DNA from: Clostridiaceae bacterium
GTDB taxonomy: Bacteria > Bacillota > Clostridia > Saccharofermentanales > DTU023
NCBI GenBank assembly: GCA_012841015.1
Contig: DUVN01000007.1
Span: 1-50,004 of the forward strand
Reading direction: 5' to 3'
Length of the DNA stretch: 50,004 nucleotides
The position numbers and the translations under genes are program-made. Of the stretch, positions 1-9,237 are shown piece by piece; the stretch's first letter is position 1, and each line of letters begins with the position of its first letter. The notes below the pieces were generated by a model, which saw nothing but the letters and a program-made list of their open reading frames with translations, was not told the origin of the DNA and ran no database searches.

Positions 1-13
1 GAATTTCAGCCAT
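1..13 (-). CDS. Start of a gene running off the left edge (partial)
   Basis: Read on the minus strand, the first 13 bases give ATG GCT GAA ATT C (Met-Ala-Glu-Ile). An AAGGAG ribosome binding site lies 7 bases upstream. Only four codons are visible, so the product cannot be named. Because the DNA upstream of it (117-314) is a tandem repeat of the kind found at transposon ends, a transposase such as IstA of the IS21 family is possible, but this is inference. Confidence 0.45.
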
Positions 14-116
14 TGTTTTTCTCCTTCATTGTTTTGCTGAACTTTTATATTAACTGAATGAGAGGAATAATGGCTCTTTTTATTGCGTGCTTTTACACCA
101 CTATACGGACTTAATC

Positions 117-314
117 GCGGGTCCTTGCCTAAAGTGTCATTTTTGTCCAGATTCGAGCAATTCTCAGTCGATTGTGGACAATATTTACACCTTGGGTAGC
201 GGGTCCTTACCTAAAGCGTCATTTTTGTCCAGATTCGAGCAATTCTCAGTCGATTGTGGACAATATTTACACCTTGGGTAGCGGCTCCTTGCCTAAAGTG
301 TCATTTTTGTCCAG
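117..314. repeat. 82-bp tandem direct repeat, 2.4 copies
   Basis: Units begin at 117, 199 and 281, an exact 82-base period, with only a few substitutions; the third copy breaks off after about 34 bases. Each full unit holds TTGTCCA and TGGACAA about 25 bases apart, so each could fold into a hairpin. The array lies upstream of the partial minus-strand gene at 1-13. Repeated terminal sequences next to the first transposase gene are known from IS21-family elements, so this may be one end of such an element. Short reading frames across the array merely repeat the unit and are not taken as genes. No gene is seen between 315 and 404. Confidence 0.7.
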
Positions 315-404
315 TTTAGTATACGCACAGTTGACGGCGTCGTCATCTTTCCCTGAGAGTCAAATTTCGTACAGTTAGGTGTGGCGTCATCCTTCTGAAA
401 GTAG

Positions 405-1820
405 CTAATCTTTGATCATAGGGATTTCATCAAGCAATGCTCCGTCGCGGCTGATGACGCGCGCAACGGAACGTCCCTTGGGCACAATACGCGCAGGTAC
501 ACCAGTGATCGATTCCGCTTTCGCTTTCAAATCGTGAATCTGAACGACGGGAAGACCTGCTTGTTTGAGCCTCGCAGAGAGCTCTATTCTTCTCGGATTG
601 CACGCGAGACCGTACTGCGTGACGAGCAGATCAACATCTTTGCCAGGTGTTGAGATCGTCCCAACGCGATCGACGATCAAGGGTAACCTAGCACGTATGA
701 GCGGTGCGACAATGATCGACAGCTTCGCACCGGCTGCTGTATCGCTATGTCCGCCCGAACCGCCCATGATGACACCGTTCGAATCTGTGTGGACATTCAC
801 ATTGAAATCGGTATCGATTTCTGTCGCCCCCAAGATGACTACGTCGAGATGATCGACGACGGCAGATTTGGCTGTGGGACTTGCATAGCGTCTCGCGCTG
901 ATTTCGCCATGACATTTACATGTGGCGATCGATTGCACAGCTTCTCGATCAAAACACTGGACATCGAGAAGTGTCTCGAAGAGACCTTCCTGCAACAACT
1001 GAACGAGCAATCCGGTGATACCTCCGGAGGCAAAACGTCCCGTGATCCCCATCTCGCGCATAAGTTCACCGAGATACTGCGCGACGGCGAGCGATGTGCC
1101 GCCTGCGCCCGTTTGGAAAGTGAACCCGTCGCGGAGCAGTCCCGATGCGCTGATTGCTTTTGCCGCTTGTTCCGCGATCAAAAGGCCAATTGGATCGCGC
1201 GTGACGCGCGTCGTTCCCGACATGATACGACTTGGGTCACCGATCGAATCGATGACAACGACAGCATCTACCAACTCCTCAGAAATCGATGCATTAATCA
1301 AAGGGTACTCGAACAGCTCGTCCGTTACGACGACAACATGCTCGGCATGCTCAGCATCGGGCATCGCGTAACCGATTGAGCCGAAAGCAGCTTTCCCCTC
1401 CTTACCATTACAGTTACCGCATGTATCGGCCGCCGACGCCACGACAAAAGCGACATCAAGAGATGATTCGCCACGGTCCATCGCCGCGGGGCGCCCGCCG
1501 TGACTTCTGAAAATGACTTCTCGCTCAAGAACTCCTCGAGAGATAGCGTGACCGACTTGTGCATGCATGAAGTTACACTCAATACCTCTCACCGTCCCAT
1601 CGCGTATAAAGTCAATAATCGGTCGGTAACATCCCATAATTGCCGACGCGTTAACAGTCAAGTCCTTGATACCCATTGAGGAGCACTCGGCAAGGACTGC
1701 AAGGAGAACGCGATCGCCTTCACGCAGATGGTGGTGAAAAGAAATTGTCATGCCATCACAAAGACCTGACTGGCGGATCGCTTCTCTCAGCGATGGCACT
1801 ACTTTTGTTGATTGTGTCAT
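405..1820 (-). CDS. citF: Citrate lyase-type alpha subunit (probable citramalate lyase, acyl-ACP transferase)
   Basis: This 471-residue protein matches the CitF family: a KVVPSLREAI start region, GMTISFHHHLR near residue 25, and a glycine-rich GGSGGHSDTAAGAK segment near residue 360. CitF swaps the acetyl group on the acyl carrier subunit for the substrate acid. The usual family member is about 505-515 residues, and this one lacks roughly the first 35-40. No in-frame upstream start is possible because the ATG overlaps the citE stop (ATGA). It is the last gene of the operon. The neighbouring glutamate mutase and methylaspartase genes make (S)-citramalate the more likely substrate than citrate: citramalate to acetate plus pyruvate. 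No citC ligase or citX/citG prosthetic-group genes are in the window. Confidence 0.9.
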   Translation of the reverse strand: MTQSTKVVPSLREAIRQSGLCDGMTISFHHHLREGDRVLLAVLAECSSMGIKDLTVNASAIMGCYRPIIDFIRDGTVRGIECNFMHAQVGHAISRGVLEREVIFRSHGGRPAAMDRGESSLDVAFVVASAADTCGNCNGKEGKAAFGSIGYAMPDAEHAEHVVVVTDELFEYPLINASISEELVDAVVVIDSIGDPSRIMSGTTRVTRDPIGLLIAEQAAKAISASGLLRDGFTFQTGAGGTSLAVAQYLGELMREMGITGRFASGGITGLLVQLLQEGLFETLLDVQCFDREAVQSIATCKCHGEISARRYASPTAKSAVVDHLDVVILGATEIDTDFNVNVHTDSNGVIMGGSGGHSDTAAGAKLSIIVAPLIRARLPLIVDRVGTISTPGKDVDLLVTQYGLACNPRRIELSARLKQAGLPVVQIHDLKAKAESITGVPARIVPKGRSVARVISRDGALLDEIPMIKD

Positions 1821-2710
1821 GATGGCTTCTCCCCCGTTTCTGTCACGATCATACCGCTCGCTCTCGCCAGCTCTAGTGTTCTTTCCGCCTGTCGCAAAAC
1901 GGGCAAATCGATCATTTTCCCTCGTAGTGAGACGGCACCGCGACCATCACATTTCGCCCTCTTCATCGATTCGATGACTTCCAATGCAAACGCGACGGCA
2001 TCTTCCGTCGGTGTGAAGGCGCGGTGAATTGAACGCAAATGATGGGGCGAAATTGAAAGTTTACCGTCAAATCCGAGACTTCGCGCATAGACCGTGTCAG
2101 CGTAACAGCCGTTCTCGTCGCGTGCGTCGGTAAATGGCGTATCGATGGCATCAACTCCGGCCGCTCTTGCCGCAATAAGGAGTCTTGAACGACTGTAAAG
2201 GAGCTCCATCCCTTCCTTTGTGCGCGGACAACCAAGATCAGCACAAAGATCCTCTCCGCCGAGCGCCAACGCCTCGACGCGAGATGACGACGTCGCCGCT
2301 TCAAAAGCTTTTTCGATGCCGAGTGCCGTCTCAATTAGAGCAATGATCCTTGTACGCCCCTTCTTGAAACCATACTCCTCTTCAATCAAATCGAGCATTA
2401 CGGCGATGTGGTGAATCGTATGAGCGCCTGTAACTTTCGGCACCATGATGGAGTGAGCGCCGGCCGCGACAACAGCTTTGAGATCTTTTTTTACATAAGG
2501 TTTCTCAAGGTCATTGATACGGACAGTCAACCTGCGCCCTCCATAATCAATGGAACGAAGAGCAGATGCGACGAGTTCGCGCGCTGCATCTTTCTCCGAG
2601 GCAACAACTGAATCCTCCAAATCGAAGATGAGTACATCAGCAGGTAGCACAGCACCGTTTTGTAACATGGTCGGTTGATTTCCAGGTAGAAAAAGGTATG
2701 AACGTCTCAC
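1817..2710 (-). CDS. citE: Citrate lyase-type beta subunit (probable citramalyl-ACP lyase)
   Basis: A 297-residue HpcH/HpaI-type aldolase of the CitE family. Visible motifs are RSYLFLPGN at the start, DLEDSV near residue 31, ALIETALGI near residue 125, GGEDL near 152, DTPFTD near 190 and GFDGKLSISP near 213; the Glu and Asp residues in these bind Mg2+ in the family. It cleaves the acyl-ACP intermediate, here probably citramalyl-ACP to pyruvate plus acetyl-ACP. The start codon is GTG, overlapping the citD stop (GTGA), and the gene overlaps citF by 4 bases, which points to translational coupling. Full length for the family. Confidence 0.92.
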   Translation of the reverse strand: MRRSYLFLPGNQPTMLQNGAVLPADVLIFDLEDSVVASEKDAARELVASALRSIDYGGRRLTVRINDLEKPYVKKDLKAVVAAGAHSIMVPKVTGAHTIHHIAVMLDLIEEEYGFKKGRTRIIALIETALGIEKAFEAATSSSRVEALALGGEDLCADLGCPRTKEGMELLYSRSRLLIAARAAGVDAIDTPFTDARDENGCYADTVYARSLGFDGKLSISPHHLRSIHRAFTPTEDAVAFALEVIESMKRAKCDGRGAVSLRGKMIDLPVLRQAERTLELARASGMIVTETGEKPS

Positions 2711-3000
2711 GGTGACACTCCTTCCTCCCCTTCAAGAGAGCGTCTAATCGCCGTCGTAAGCCTTGCTCTGATCGTACAATCGAGTGCCCCCTGATCTTCA
2801 AGCGTAATCGTACCACTTGTCACACCGAATAAATCAAGCACGTCACGGACTGATCGCAGAATCGCCTCACCGAACTGGTTAATGACGGGCGAATGCAACT
2901 TAATCTCAAGTGAATCAGCGGGCTCGATCCTCACGAGTACGTCACCCGACTCAAGCGTACCTGCCCGCGCATTTTTCATCTGATTACTGTTCATTTTCAT
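2707..3000 (-). CDS. citD: Citrate lyase-type gamma subunit (acyl carrier protein)
   Basis: A 97-residue protein matching CitD, the acyl carrier subunit that bears a phosphoribosyl-dephospho-CoA group. The AGTLESGDVLVRI segment holds the expected attachment serine at residue 18. The start ATG shares one base with the TAA stop of the methylaspartase gene (TAATG); a second in-frame ATG two codons later could also serve. Enzymes adding the prosthetic group are not in this window and must be encoded elsewhere if the lyase is active. Confidence 0.9.
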   Translation of the reverse strand: MKMNSNQMKNARAGTLESGDVLVRIEPADSLEIKLHSPVINQFGEAILRSVRDVLDLFGVTSGTITLEDQGALDCTIRARLTTAIRRSLEGEEGVSP

Positions 3001-4241
3001 TACTTGACTCCGCGAAGTGCGAGAATGCGCTGCATCTCGTTGTAGACGATCATGACTCCTTCATCGACACCCATCCCTGGTTTGGCGAGGATTTGATCGG
3101 GTTTCATCGCCATTGCAACGTGAACGCAAACTTCCGCCGAACGGTTCGTCTCGTTACACGTACCTCCCATGTACGCACCAATGCCCTTTTCTTTGCAGTA
3201 GAGAACGGCATCCGCAGTATTATGAAGGCTCCCAAGATCTGGCGTCTTGATCTGGATCATGTGCCCGGCACCCGCATCGACAAAGGCGCGCACATCATCG
3301 ACTGTGTTGCACCACTCGTCGGCGACAAGCTCAACCTTGATACCGCGTTCGTCAATGCACCGCGTCAATCTCGCCAGCCACTCAAGCTGACCCTCATGTG
3401 AACCAGCGTCAATTGGGCCTTCTATACGCAGCGCAAATGGACGAGCCGCTTTCTCAAGCCGATCCAAATAATCAGCGATGATATCGACATTTTCATATCC
3501 GAACAGCTCACCGATCATACCGTAGACGTCAATGTGGAAGATGGGTTGATACGCGGGATCCTGCCTGTGGTGAAGAATACGATCGCACAGCCATGATGTG
3601 TATTCGACGAGCGCGTCTCCGTTCGATCCGAGTTTTTCGAGATTGTTGACTAATGCATGCGGTAATACGTGTACGTGTTTGAGTATCATCTTGTCTGCAT
3701 TGTCATAGCGCATGTCACCCGTCTGTGAGAAGATCGGAATCATCTCATCGCTTACGGTCGTCCCGTACTCATCAGCAATCACTTCACACATGAGTTTATG
3801 ATTCGTCTTGGCAACACAATCGAGAATTGCCTGAGACAAGCCGTAGCGAATCGCCGTGTGAAAGCGATTTCCGTCGCGATCCGTCACACGTTCAAACTCT
3901 TCCATCGTATCACGGAAACAATCAATGACACGTCCCTCAAGTTTAGGTGCAATATCGCGCATGATCACAGGAATAAAATCCTCCGCCAAAAACAGAGGGT
4001 CTCTTCCACCTGCACCCGAATACTGTACGGCAGCACAATCTCCCCATGCCACCATGCCGTTCTCAAGGACGAGCATCAACGAGATCGCCTCGCCAGCCTG
4101 ACGAATGGCTGAAAATCCAGGTGTTGCCGGCGCTCCGACGTAGAAGAATCCGTCCATCTTCGCCCCCCGCTTGATCGCCTTCTGGTCATCAAAGTAAAAC
4201 CCTGTGCGCCCCGGGGCGCAAACTACTTTTACTATTTTCAT
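3000..4241 (-). CDS. mal: Methylaspartate ammonia-lyase
   Basis: A 413-residue enolase-superfamily enzyme, the normal family length. It removes ammonia from (2S,3S)-3-methylaspartate to give mesaconate, the second step of the pathway. The Mg2+ ligands are visible as FHIDVY (Asp about 238), LRIEGP (Glu about 274) and VADEW (Asp about 308). The catalytic base lysine is in IQIKTPDLG (about 332), and the histidine in VLPHALVNN (about 195) is the second acid/base. A GGGAGGGAGAG stretch lies ahead of the ATG. The gene sits between glutamate mutase E and citD, with a one-base overlap with citD. Confidence 0.96.
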   Translation of the reverse strand: MKIVKVVCAPGRTGFYFDDQKAIKRGAKMDGFFYVGAPATPGFSAIRQAGEAISLMLVLENGMVAWGDCAAVQYSGAGGRDPLFLAEDFIPVIMRDIAPKLEGRVIDCFRDTMEEFERVTDRDGNRFHTAIRYGLSQAILDCVAKTNHKLMCEVIADEYGTTVSDEMIPIFSQTGDMRYDNADKMILKHVHVLPHALVNNLEKLGSNGDALVEYTSWLCDRILHHRQDPAYQPIFHIDVYGMIGELFGYENVDIIADYLDRLEKAARPFALRIEGPIDAGSHEGQLEWLARLTRCIDERGIKVELVADEWCNTVDDVRAFVDAGAGHMIQIKTPDLGSLHNTADAVLYCKEKGIGAYMGGTCNETNRSAEVCVHVAMAMKPDQILAKPGMGVDEGVMIVYNEMQRILALRGVK

Positions 4242-4271
4242 GTGTTCTCTCTCCCTCCCATTCGCTCGTTA

Positions 4272-5729
4272 TCACTTATTCGTCGGACGACCGACTAGAC
4301 GCCCTTTGCTGATCGCATAGACATCGTCGATGACCATCTGAAAAGACGGCTGACGATTCTCATACTTGGCACGTTCTTTGATTTTTTCCTTATGGAAATC
4401 GAGAAGCTCAGGCGTCAAAGGAACATTCCCCGCGTGGAATAACCGAATCGCCCCATCATTGTCACGTGCCGGAAGCATTTTTCCGGCGTTGTATCGACTG
4501 GGTGCAAACGGGATATCGAGTGCCCCCGAACGTATAGCACGTATGACTCCCTGTGCCAGATCACCTTCACCTAACTCAAAGCATTTATCTAGCACACAGC
4601 GCGTCTCTGCAGCGATGATGATCTTCTCATCTTTTAGACTGTACGTGTCGAGGCTCTGTTCTCCCAGCATGTTAATCATCTGACGCGTGCAGAGCATCCC
4701 GTCAGCGTTGGCCTCCTTTGTCGGGACACCGATCGCCTCGTGCGGTGTTTTGACAATAACTTTAGTTGCATGCGATAGGGCCGCGACAGCACTCCCCCAA
4801 GCGATGACAGAATACGCCTTCGATTCCTCCTGCGGGAACCCGCCCATCCACTGGTGGAGAACAGTCGTCACATTGACATCGCCGTGCCCATATTTACGTA
4901 AGTACTCATCAGTCAGGCTCTGCAAAACTTGTACAGCTGCAACGTCCTGTGTCAAGTTACCGCATTGGCCGTAACCGACCGTAATGTTTTTCACGCCTTG
5001 TTCGGCGGCAAGAAGACTCTCGATAATTGCGACACTGTGCGATATGAAAGGCGGAACGAGCGTCCCTGTAAGGGGACCGTACGGTTCACGATTAATCGGG
5101 CACCCGGCCTCCTCGTAAATGCCCGTCAGGCGATCGACGTATTGCCAATCGCGAATCGTTGCCTCAAGCGATACATTTTTCGCGTAGGGAATGTTATAGG
5201 AGATACCGCCACCCTCGTAACTCGTATACCCGCCGGCATACGCAATCTCCGTCAGCAGTCTCGCGTCGGGGGTACCGTGACGAATTTGGAGCGGCGTGTC
5301 GAGCGCATCAATCAGCATGCGACACCCTGCGACGCCGTGGTTGACAGCCGGGAAACCGTTCAGCATCGCTTTACCAGTACGCTCTGACTCTTTAATACCG
5401 ACCTCCGCCTCGTTGTAACGGTTCTGTCTCGTATAGCTGTCAATCGTTGTCGGCAGCAAATCAGCTTCACCGACATCTTGCAGATACGTCAAGAGCTCGA
5501 TCATCTCCGGGATTAGCGGAACCCCCGCACGTGGTTGGACGAGCGTTCTGTTGTCCTTTTTTGCTTTATTCAACTTGTAACTGAATACTTTGTGCTCAGG
5601 CAGATTTTGATGATACGTAAAAGCCTCCTGAATGTCGACGTCTTTTCCAGTAGGCCACTGTGTCAGAATTTCAGAACGGACACTATCAAATTCATCGCGC
5701 GTCCACTTTCTGTTCCTCACCTCATCCAT
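4272..5729 (-). CDS. glmE: Glutamate mutase epsilon subunit
   Basis: Catalytic, adenosylcobalamin-binding E chain of glutamate mutase, which rearranges L-glutamate to 3-methylaspartate. It matches known GlmE along its whole length: [53 protein letters not shown] and a final KGRLVGRP. The open frame extends 11 codons further upstream, but the ATG at 5729 is preferred: GAGGAG lies about 10 bases ahead of it and the N-terminus (RKWTRDEFD) then aligns with the family. This gives 485 residues. It works with the S chain (7197-7619) and the reactivase MutL (5786-7195), 56 bases upstream. Confidence 0.96.
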   Translation of the reverse strand: MDEVRNRKWTRDEFDSVRSEILTQWPTGKDVDIQEAFTYHQNLPEHKVFSYKLNKAKKDNRTLVQPRAGVPLIPEMIELLTYLQDVGEADLLPTTIDSYTRQNRYNEAEVGIKESERTGKAMLNGFPAVNHGVAGCRMLIDALDTPLQIRHGTPDARLLTEIAYAGGYTSYEGGGISYNIPYAKNVSLEATIRDWQYVDRLTGIYEEAGCPINREPYGPLTGTLVPPFISHSVAIIESLLAAEQGVKNITVGYGQCGNLTQDVAAVQVLQSLTDEYLRKYGHGDVNVTTVLHQWMGGFPQEESKAYSVIAWGSAVAALSHATKVIVKTPHEAIGVPTKEANADGMLCTRQMINMLGEQSLDTYSLKDEKIIIAAETRCVLDKCFELGEGDLAQGVIRAIRSGALDIPFAPSRYNAGKMLPARDNDGAIRLFHAGNVPLTPELLDFHKEKIKERAKYENRQPSFQMVIDDVYAISKGRLVGRPTNK

Positions 5730-5785
5730 GTTATTGTCACTCCTCTTTTTACTCTTTATCAATCATTCGTTGTTGCCGAAAAATC

Positions 5786-7195
5786 TTATAGATCGTCATC
5801 AGAAAAAATTTCTCCTAGTTTAACAAGTTCACGCTTGATGATGCGCAAAGCGATGTCTTTTTCTCGTTCGGCAAGAACACCCATCGCCGAAAGAATGTAA
5901 CAGTCATCTCTAAAAACCGATGCCTGTTTCGGGCGAAGCGACATTGGGTAGCGCGCCGTATAAAGGGCATGTTGTGCAATGTCAAGGGGTGCACGCGCAT
6001 GGATCAACGATCCTCCCGTCAGGATAATCTGTCTTACGGAACATAAATCCTTGCCAGTCTGAACGTAGACGAGCCCCGATGTTGTAAACGCCTCCTCAAG
6101 CGTCCCTGCATGCCGCCTCGTCGCAATGTCGACAGCCCCTGATGCGAGCGCGTGGTCAAGCCTTGTCATGGCATCGTCACAAGCAAGCGGAACCTTCGAC
6201 TTATCATCCGCCAATTCGCTCATCAAGCTTACACAGTCTTCTAAAGTCAATCCTGAACAATCTGAAATCCACGGTTGTCCGACTTCAGATACGATACCGA
6301 CCGTGCTGTACCGAACACCGATATCTCCTTCCACCGTCCGCTTCGCGTACGGCTCATCAAGCCCCTTGCAGATGACCTTAATGTCGACCGGCTCACCTCT
6401 CGCGATCGAATAAACGTCCGTCGTCGCGCCGCCAACGTCGATCCCCATCAGCTCACCGATGCCGGGTTCGGTCTTCGTTCCGTCTGCCAGAAGCTTCATC
6501 GCGGAAAGGATGGCAGACGGCGTCGGCATGACAATGTCCGAAAGAAGTTCTCTCGTTTGCGACAAGCCACGTGCATTGACGATATGTTTCAAAAACAGTT
6601 CGCGAATCTCACGCTGTACAGGTTCAATGTTGAGCACGCCGAACGTGGGCATGACATTTGGACAGACGGTAATAGGGAAATCTTCAAGAGCATCCTCACA
6701 AACGTCGATCGCTTGGCGGTTACCTGCAAGAATGATGGGGAATCGAACGGAAAGCGTACGCAACTTCTCTGCATTCCCTTCCATGCAGGTGGTATTCCCA
6801 CCATCCGTCCCGCCCGTCATCAGGAATATATCCGGTGGATCGGACTCAATGTCCTGAAGGTCACGACGTGTCAGCGCGTGTGTGAAAAGGCGCGTAATTC
6901 TCGCCCCTGCACCAAGTGCCGCTAAGCGTGCCGCTTCCGCCGTGAGCTCGGGAACAAGTCCCGATACCATCATGCGAAGGCCACCAGCAGCCGAAGAACA
7001 CGCCGATTTAAATTCAAAAGTGATGTCGCCTGTCATCTGACGCAAACGATCGAGAGCGACATCGAACCCTATCCCGATGTCAGAGTCAGCCGTCGTAAAA
7101 GCTGAAGCCGTTCCGACGATCTTTTCAGACATAAGATCAACGGCCGTCATTTTCGTGAACGTACTCCCAAAATCTATCAGAAGGGCGCAACGCAT
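5786..7195 (-). CDS. glmL: Glutamate mutase reactivation factor MutL/GlmL
   Basis: An ASKHA-fold ATPase (actin/Hsp70-like) of about 469 residues. The phosphate-1 loop DFGSTFTK is at the N-terminus and a second nucleotide loop, MGIDVGGATTDVYS, lies near residue 255. In this family MutL is encoded with glutamate mutase and is thought to exchange damaged cobalamin for active coenzyme. The frame opens with a TTG at 7210, but the ATG at 7195 has GAGG 9 bases upstream and begins directly after the mutase S stop (TGATATG), so it is preferred. It lies between the S and E subunit genes. Confidence 0.93.
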   Translation of the reverse strand: MRCALLIDFGSTFTKMTAVDLMSEKIVGTASAFTTADSDIGIGFDVALDRLRQMTGDITFEFKSACSSAAGGLRMMVSGLVPELTAEAARLAALGAGARITRLFTHALTRRDLQDIESDPPDIFLMTGGTDGGNTTCMEGNAEKLRTLSVRFPIILAGNRQAIDVCEDALEDFPITVCPNVMPTFGVLNIEPVQREIRELFLKHIVNARGLSQTRELLSDIVMPTPSAILSAMKLLADGTKTEPGIGELMGIDVGGATTDVYSIARGEPVDIKVICKGLDEPYAKRTVEGDIGVRYSTVGIVSEVGQPWISDCSGLTLEDCVSLMSELADDKSKVPLACDDAMTRLDHALASGAVDIATRRHAGTLEEAFTTSGLVYVQTGKDLCSVRQIILTGGSLIHARAPLDIAQHALYTARYPMSLRPKQASVFRDDCYILSAMGVLAEREKDIALRIIKRELVKLGEIFSDDDL

Positions 7196-7196
7196 A

Positions 7197-7619
7197 TCAC
7201 TCGACCTCAAGATCCTTCTTCAGATAGTAGATCGTCTCTTCAGGTGGTGTGCCGGGTGGAAATACACGGTCAAACCCCATATCGTGAAAACGCTTTTCGA
7301 CATCGACAAAATCTTGTTTCCCGACAACGATGTTACCACCGACGTAGAGGAGAAGACCGTCAAGCCCCGCCTCATCCATCTTATCCCTCATACCTCGACA
7401 ATCAAGTTCACCGTGTCCGTACAGTGAAGAGATAACAATCGCGTCAGCCGCAGTCTCCAAGGCTGCCCCGATAAATTCTTCCTGTGACACCATGACGCCG
7501 AGATTTGTCACGTCAAAACCTGCTTCTTTGAACGCATACTCAAGGATGCGAATACCGACAGCGTGGACATCGGCGCCGATGACGCCAATCACAAGCTTCT
7601 TATCGTTCCTCTGTTCCAT
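7197..7619 (-). CDS. glmS: Glutamate mutase sigma subunit (B12-binding)
   Basis: A 140-residue cobalamin-binding chain. The base-off B12 motif DxHxxG is clear (GADVHAVG, with the cobalt-binding His), followed by SSLYGHGE near residue 66 and YVGGN near 95, the other parts of the corrinoid pocket. With GlmE it forms active glutamate mutase. The open frame starts 11 codons earlier, but the ATG at 7619 has GGAGGT 7 bases upstream and gives the family N-terminus. It is followed at once by glmL, and the regulator gene ends 57 bases upstream. Confidence 0.96.
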   Translation of the reverse strand: MEQRNDKKLVIGVIGADVHAVGIRILEYAFKEAGFDVTNLGVMVSQEEFIGAALETAADAIVISSLYGHGELDCRGMRDKMDEAGLDGLLLYVGGNIVVGKQDFVDVEKRFHDMGFDRVFPPGTPPEETIYYLKKDLEVE

Positions 7620-7676
7620 TATTTGTACCTCCGTCCGCACTTCGCACGGCATATATTCTATTAATCTAATCCTTTT

Positions 7677-8669
7677 TTATGGTTGGAGCGATTCACGTAA
7701 ATCGCGAAAATATTGTTCAACAGCATCGTTGATGTAAAGCATCGATCCCCTGTCGCAGGCAAACTCCGTCCTGATAAAAAACTTGCCCCTATCCATAAAT
7801 TCCTGAATAAGCACCATCTCCCTCGGATCGATCAGATTCTCATAATCAGGTGCAAGCGCTACAACATCGACTTGGTCAACAAAGTGACGCGTCACCTCCG
7901 GATCGCCGAAACGTGCGCGCCTAATCTGTAACGGCTCAAGCAAATAGCGTTCACACGCTGTCTGCAGCACGTCAGCAAATCCTGTGCTGACCGTCAAAAC
8001 TCCTAGTGTCACGTGCTTCGGGATACTCATACACTCCGCAATGGAAACCCGCGAGAGCTCGAGCACGACCGGCATCAACGGCATGTGTTCAGGTACAAGG
8101 AGTTTCAGCTCCTTATAAAGACGATCAGGTGCGACGATGAGGTCGTAACCAGATGACAGGCGCCCGGGATGCGACATGACATCGTCGAACGGAATACGGA
8201 ATGTGCCGGCAATGCGGATCGCCTCAAGAGATTGCGCGATAATGGAGCGCTCTTCCGATGTGGCAGCAACGACGGCGACACGTACAGGGCGCGTAATGTC
8301 CTCCATCTGTCTTAACCGCAATTCAAAAAAGATCTGAGCTTCGCGCGTCGTAAAACCAAGAAAAGACATCTCCTCAATCATCCGGTCGATTGCCGCAAGC
8401 GCCTTATCCTTGCGGCTACCGGCATCCATTTTTTCCAGCGGTGAAGAAACGAACGTACCGCGACCACGGAGCTGCACAACGAGCCCATCTTGCGACAGCA
8501 ACGAATAGACGTGTCGGATCGTACCGACAGAGACACCACGTTCCTCGGCACATTCTCGAATAGACGGCAATTTTACACCGGAAGGCAATACGCCAGACTC
8601 GATGTCACCACGAATATCGCGATAGATCATAAGATAGAGCGGCTGGTCAACACAATTCATATCAGTCAT
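7677..8669 (-). CDS. GntR-type transcriptional regulator within the methylaspartate operon
   Basis: A 330-residue protein with a GntR winged helix at residues 9-77 (QPLYLMIYRDI, LPSIRECAEERGVSVGTIRHVYSLL, LRGRGTF). The C-terminal 220 residues alternate short strands and helices (RVAVVAATS, YDLIVAPD, VTLGVLTVS, VDVVALAPD). This looks like a two-lobed ligand-binding fold, but I do not recognise a named effector domain. The gene overlaps the end of the hydratase beta gene by 8 bases and precedes glutamate mutase S, so it is co-transcribed with the pathway. It probably controls the operon, perhaps in response to a pathway metabolite, through the palindrome at 10113-10131; that link is inference. 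Confidence 0.88.
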   Translation of the reverse strand: MTDMNCVDQPLYLMIYRDIRGDIESGVLPSGVKLPSIRECAEERGVSVGTIRHVYSLLSQDGLVVQLRGRGTFVSSPLEKMDAGSRKDKALAAIDRMIEEMSFLGFTTREAQIFFELRLRQMEDITRPVRVAVVAATSEERSIIAQSLEAIRIAGTFRIPFDDVMSHPGRLSSGYDLIVAPDRLYKELKLLVPEHMPLMPVVLELSRVSIAECMSIPKHVTLGVLTVSTGFADVLQTACERYLLEPLQIRRARFGDPEVTRHFVDQVDVVALAPDYENLIDPREMVLIQEFMDRGKFFIRTEFACDRGSMLYINDAVEQYFRDLRESLQP

Positions 8670-9237
8670 GATGTCTTTTCAACCACATGTCAGGACCTTC
8701 TTTGTAAAGGTCAACGCCTTTAGTATCGATAGCGACCGTCACCGGCATATCTTCCACCATAAGACGGCGCAGTGCCTCGGTGCCGAGATCGTCCCATGCA
8801 ATGACCTTTGCCTCCTTGATCGCTTGGGAAAGCAGCGCACCTGCCCCGCCGATTGCGGCGAAGTATACAGCACCGTGTTTCTTCATTGCGTTGATCACTT
8901 CGTCACTTCGATACCCTTTGCCGATCATACCGCGAAGGCCATTCCTGATGAGGCACGACGTATACGGATCCATTCTGGACGATGTCGTCGGCCCGGCGGA
9001 TCCTAAGGCGCGCCCAGCCTTCGCCGGTGAAGGACCGACGTAATAGAGAACGGCATTCTCTATGGGAAAAGGAGGCTCCTCTCCACGCTTCAAAAGCTCT
9101 ACCAGACGCTTATGACCTGCATCACGCAATGAGTAAATGACACCCGAAAGAAGAACGCGTTGTCCGCTTTTCAGCTCTCTCGCTACACGTTCCGAAAAAG
9201 GCGCTTGAAGCCTAACCGTCTCAATCTTATCTGACAT
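8662..9237 (-). CDS. Class I fumarase-type hydratase, beta (C-terminal) subunit; probable mesaconase
   Basis: A 191-residue protein matching the beta half of two-subunit class I (Fe-S) fumarases and L(+)-tartrate dehydratases: LSGVIYSLRDAGH near residue 31, GPTTSSRMDPYT near residue 82, IGKGYRS, then FAAIGGAGAL. With the alpha subunit it should hydrate mesaconate to (S)-citramalate, the step between methylaspartase and the lyase encoded in the same operon. Plain fumarase activity is the alternative, and these enzymes often do both. The ATG at 9237 has AAGGAGGT 6 bases upstream and shares a base with the alpha-subunit stop (TAATG), so it is chosen over the longer frame to 9273. Confidence 0.92.
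   Translation of the reverse strand: MSDKIETVRLQAPFSERVARELKSGQRVLLSGVIYSLRDAGHKRLVELLKRGEEPPFPIENAVLYYVGPSPAKAGRALGSAGPTTSSRMDPYTSCLIRNGLRGMIGKGYRSDEVINAMKKHGAVYFAAIGGAGALLSQAIKEAKVIAWDDLGTEALRRLMVEDMPVTVAIDTKGVDLYKEGPDMWLKRHHD

Noticed and set aside
117-314. CRISPR array or simple satellite
   Set aside because: The whole 82-base unit is conserved with no variable spacers.
87-378. Two plus-strand open frames across the left-edge repeat
   Set aside because: They simply translate the 82-bp repeat, have no ribosome binding site, and resemble each other only because of the repeat.
747-1379. A 210-codon plus-strand frame inside citF
   Set aside because: It is the antisense of a well-supported citF gene and its sequence resembles no protein family.
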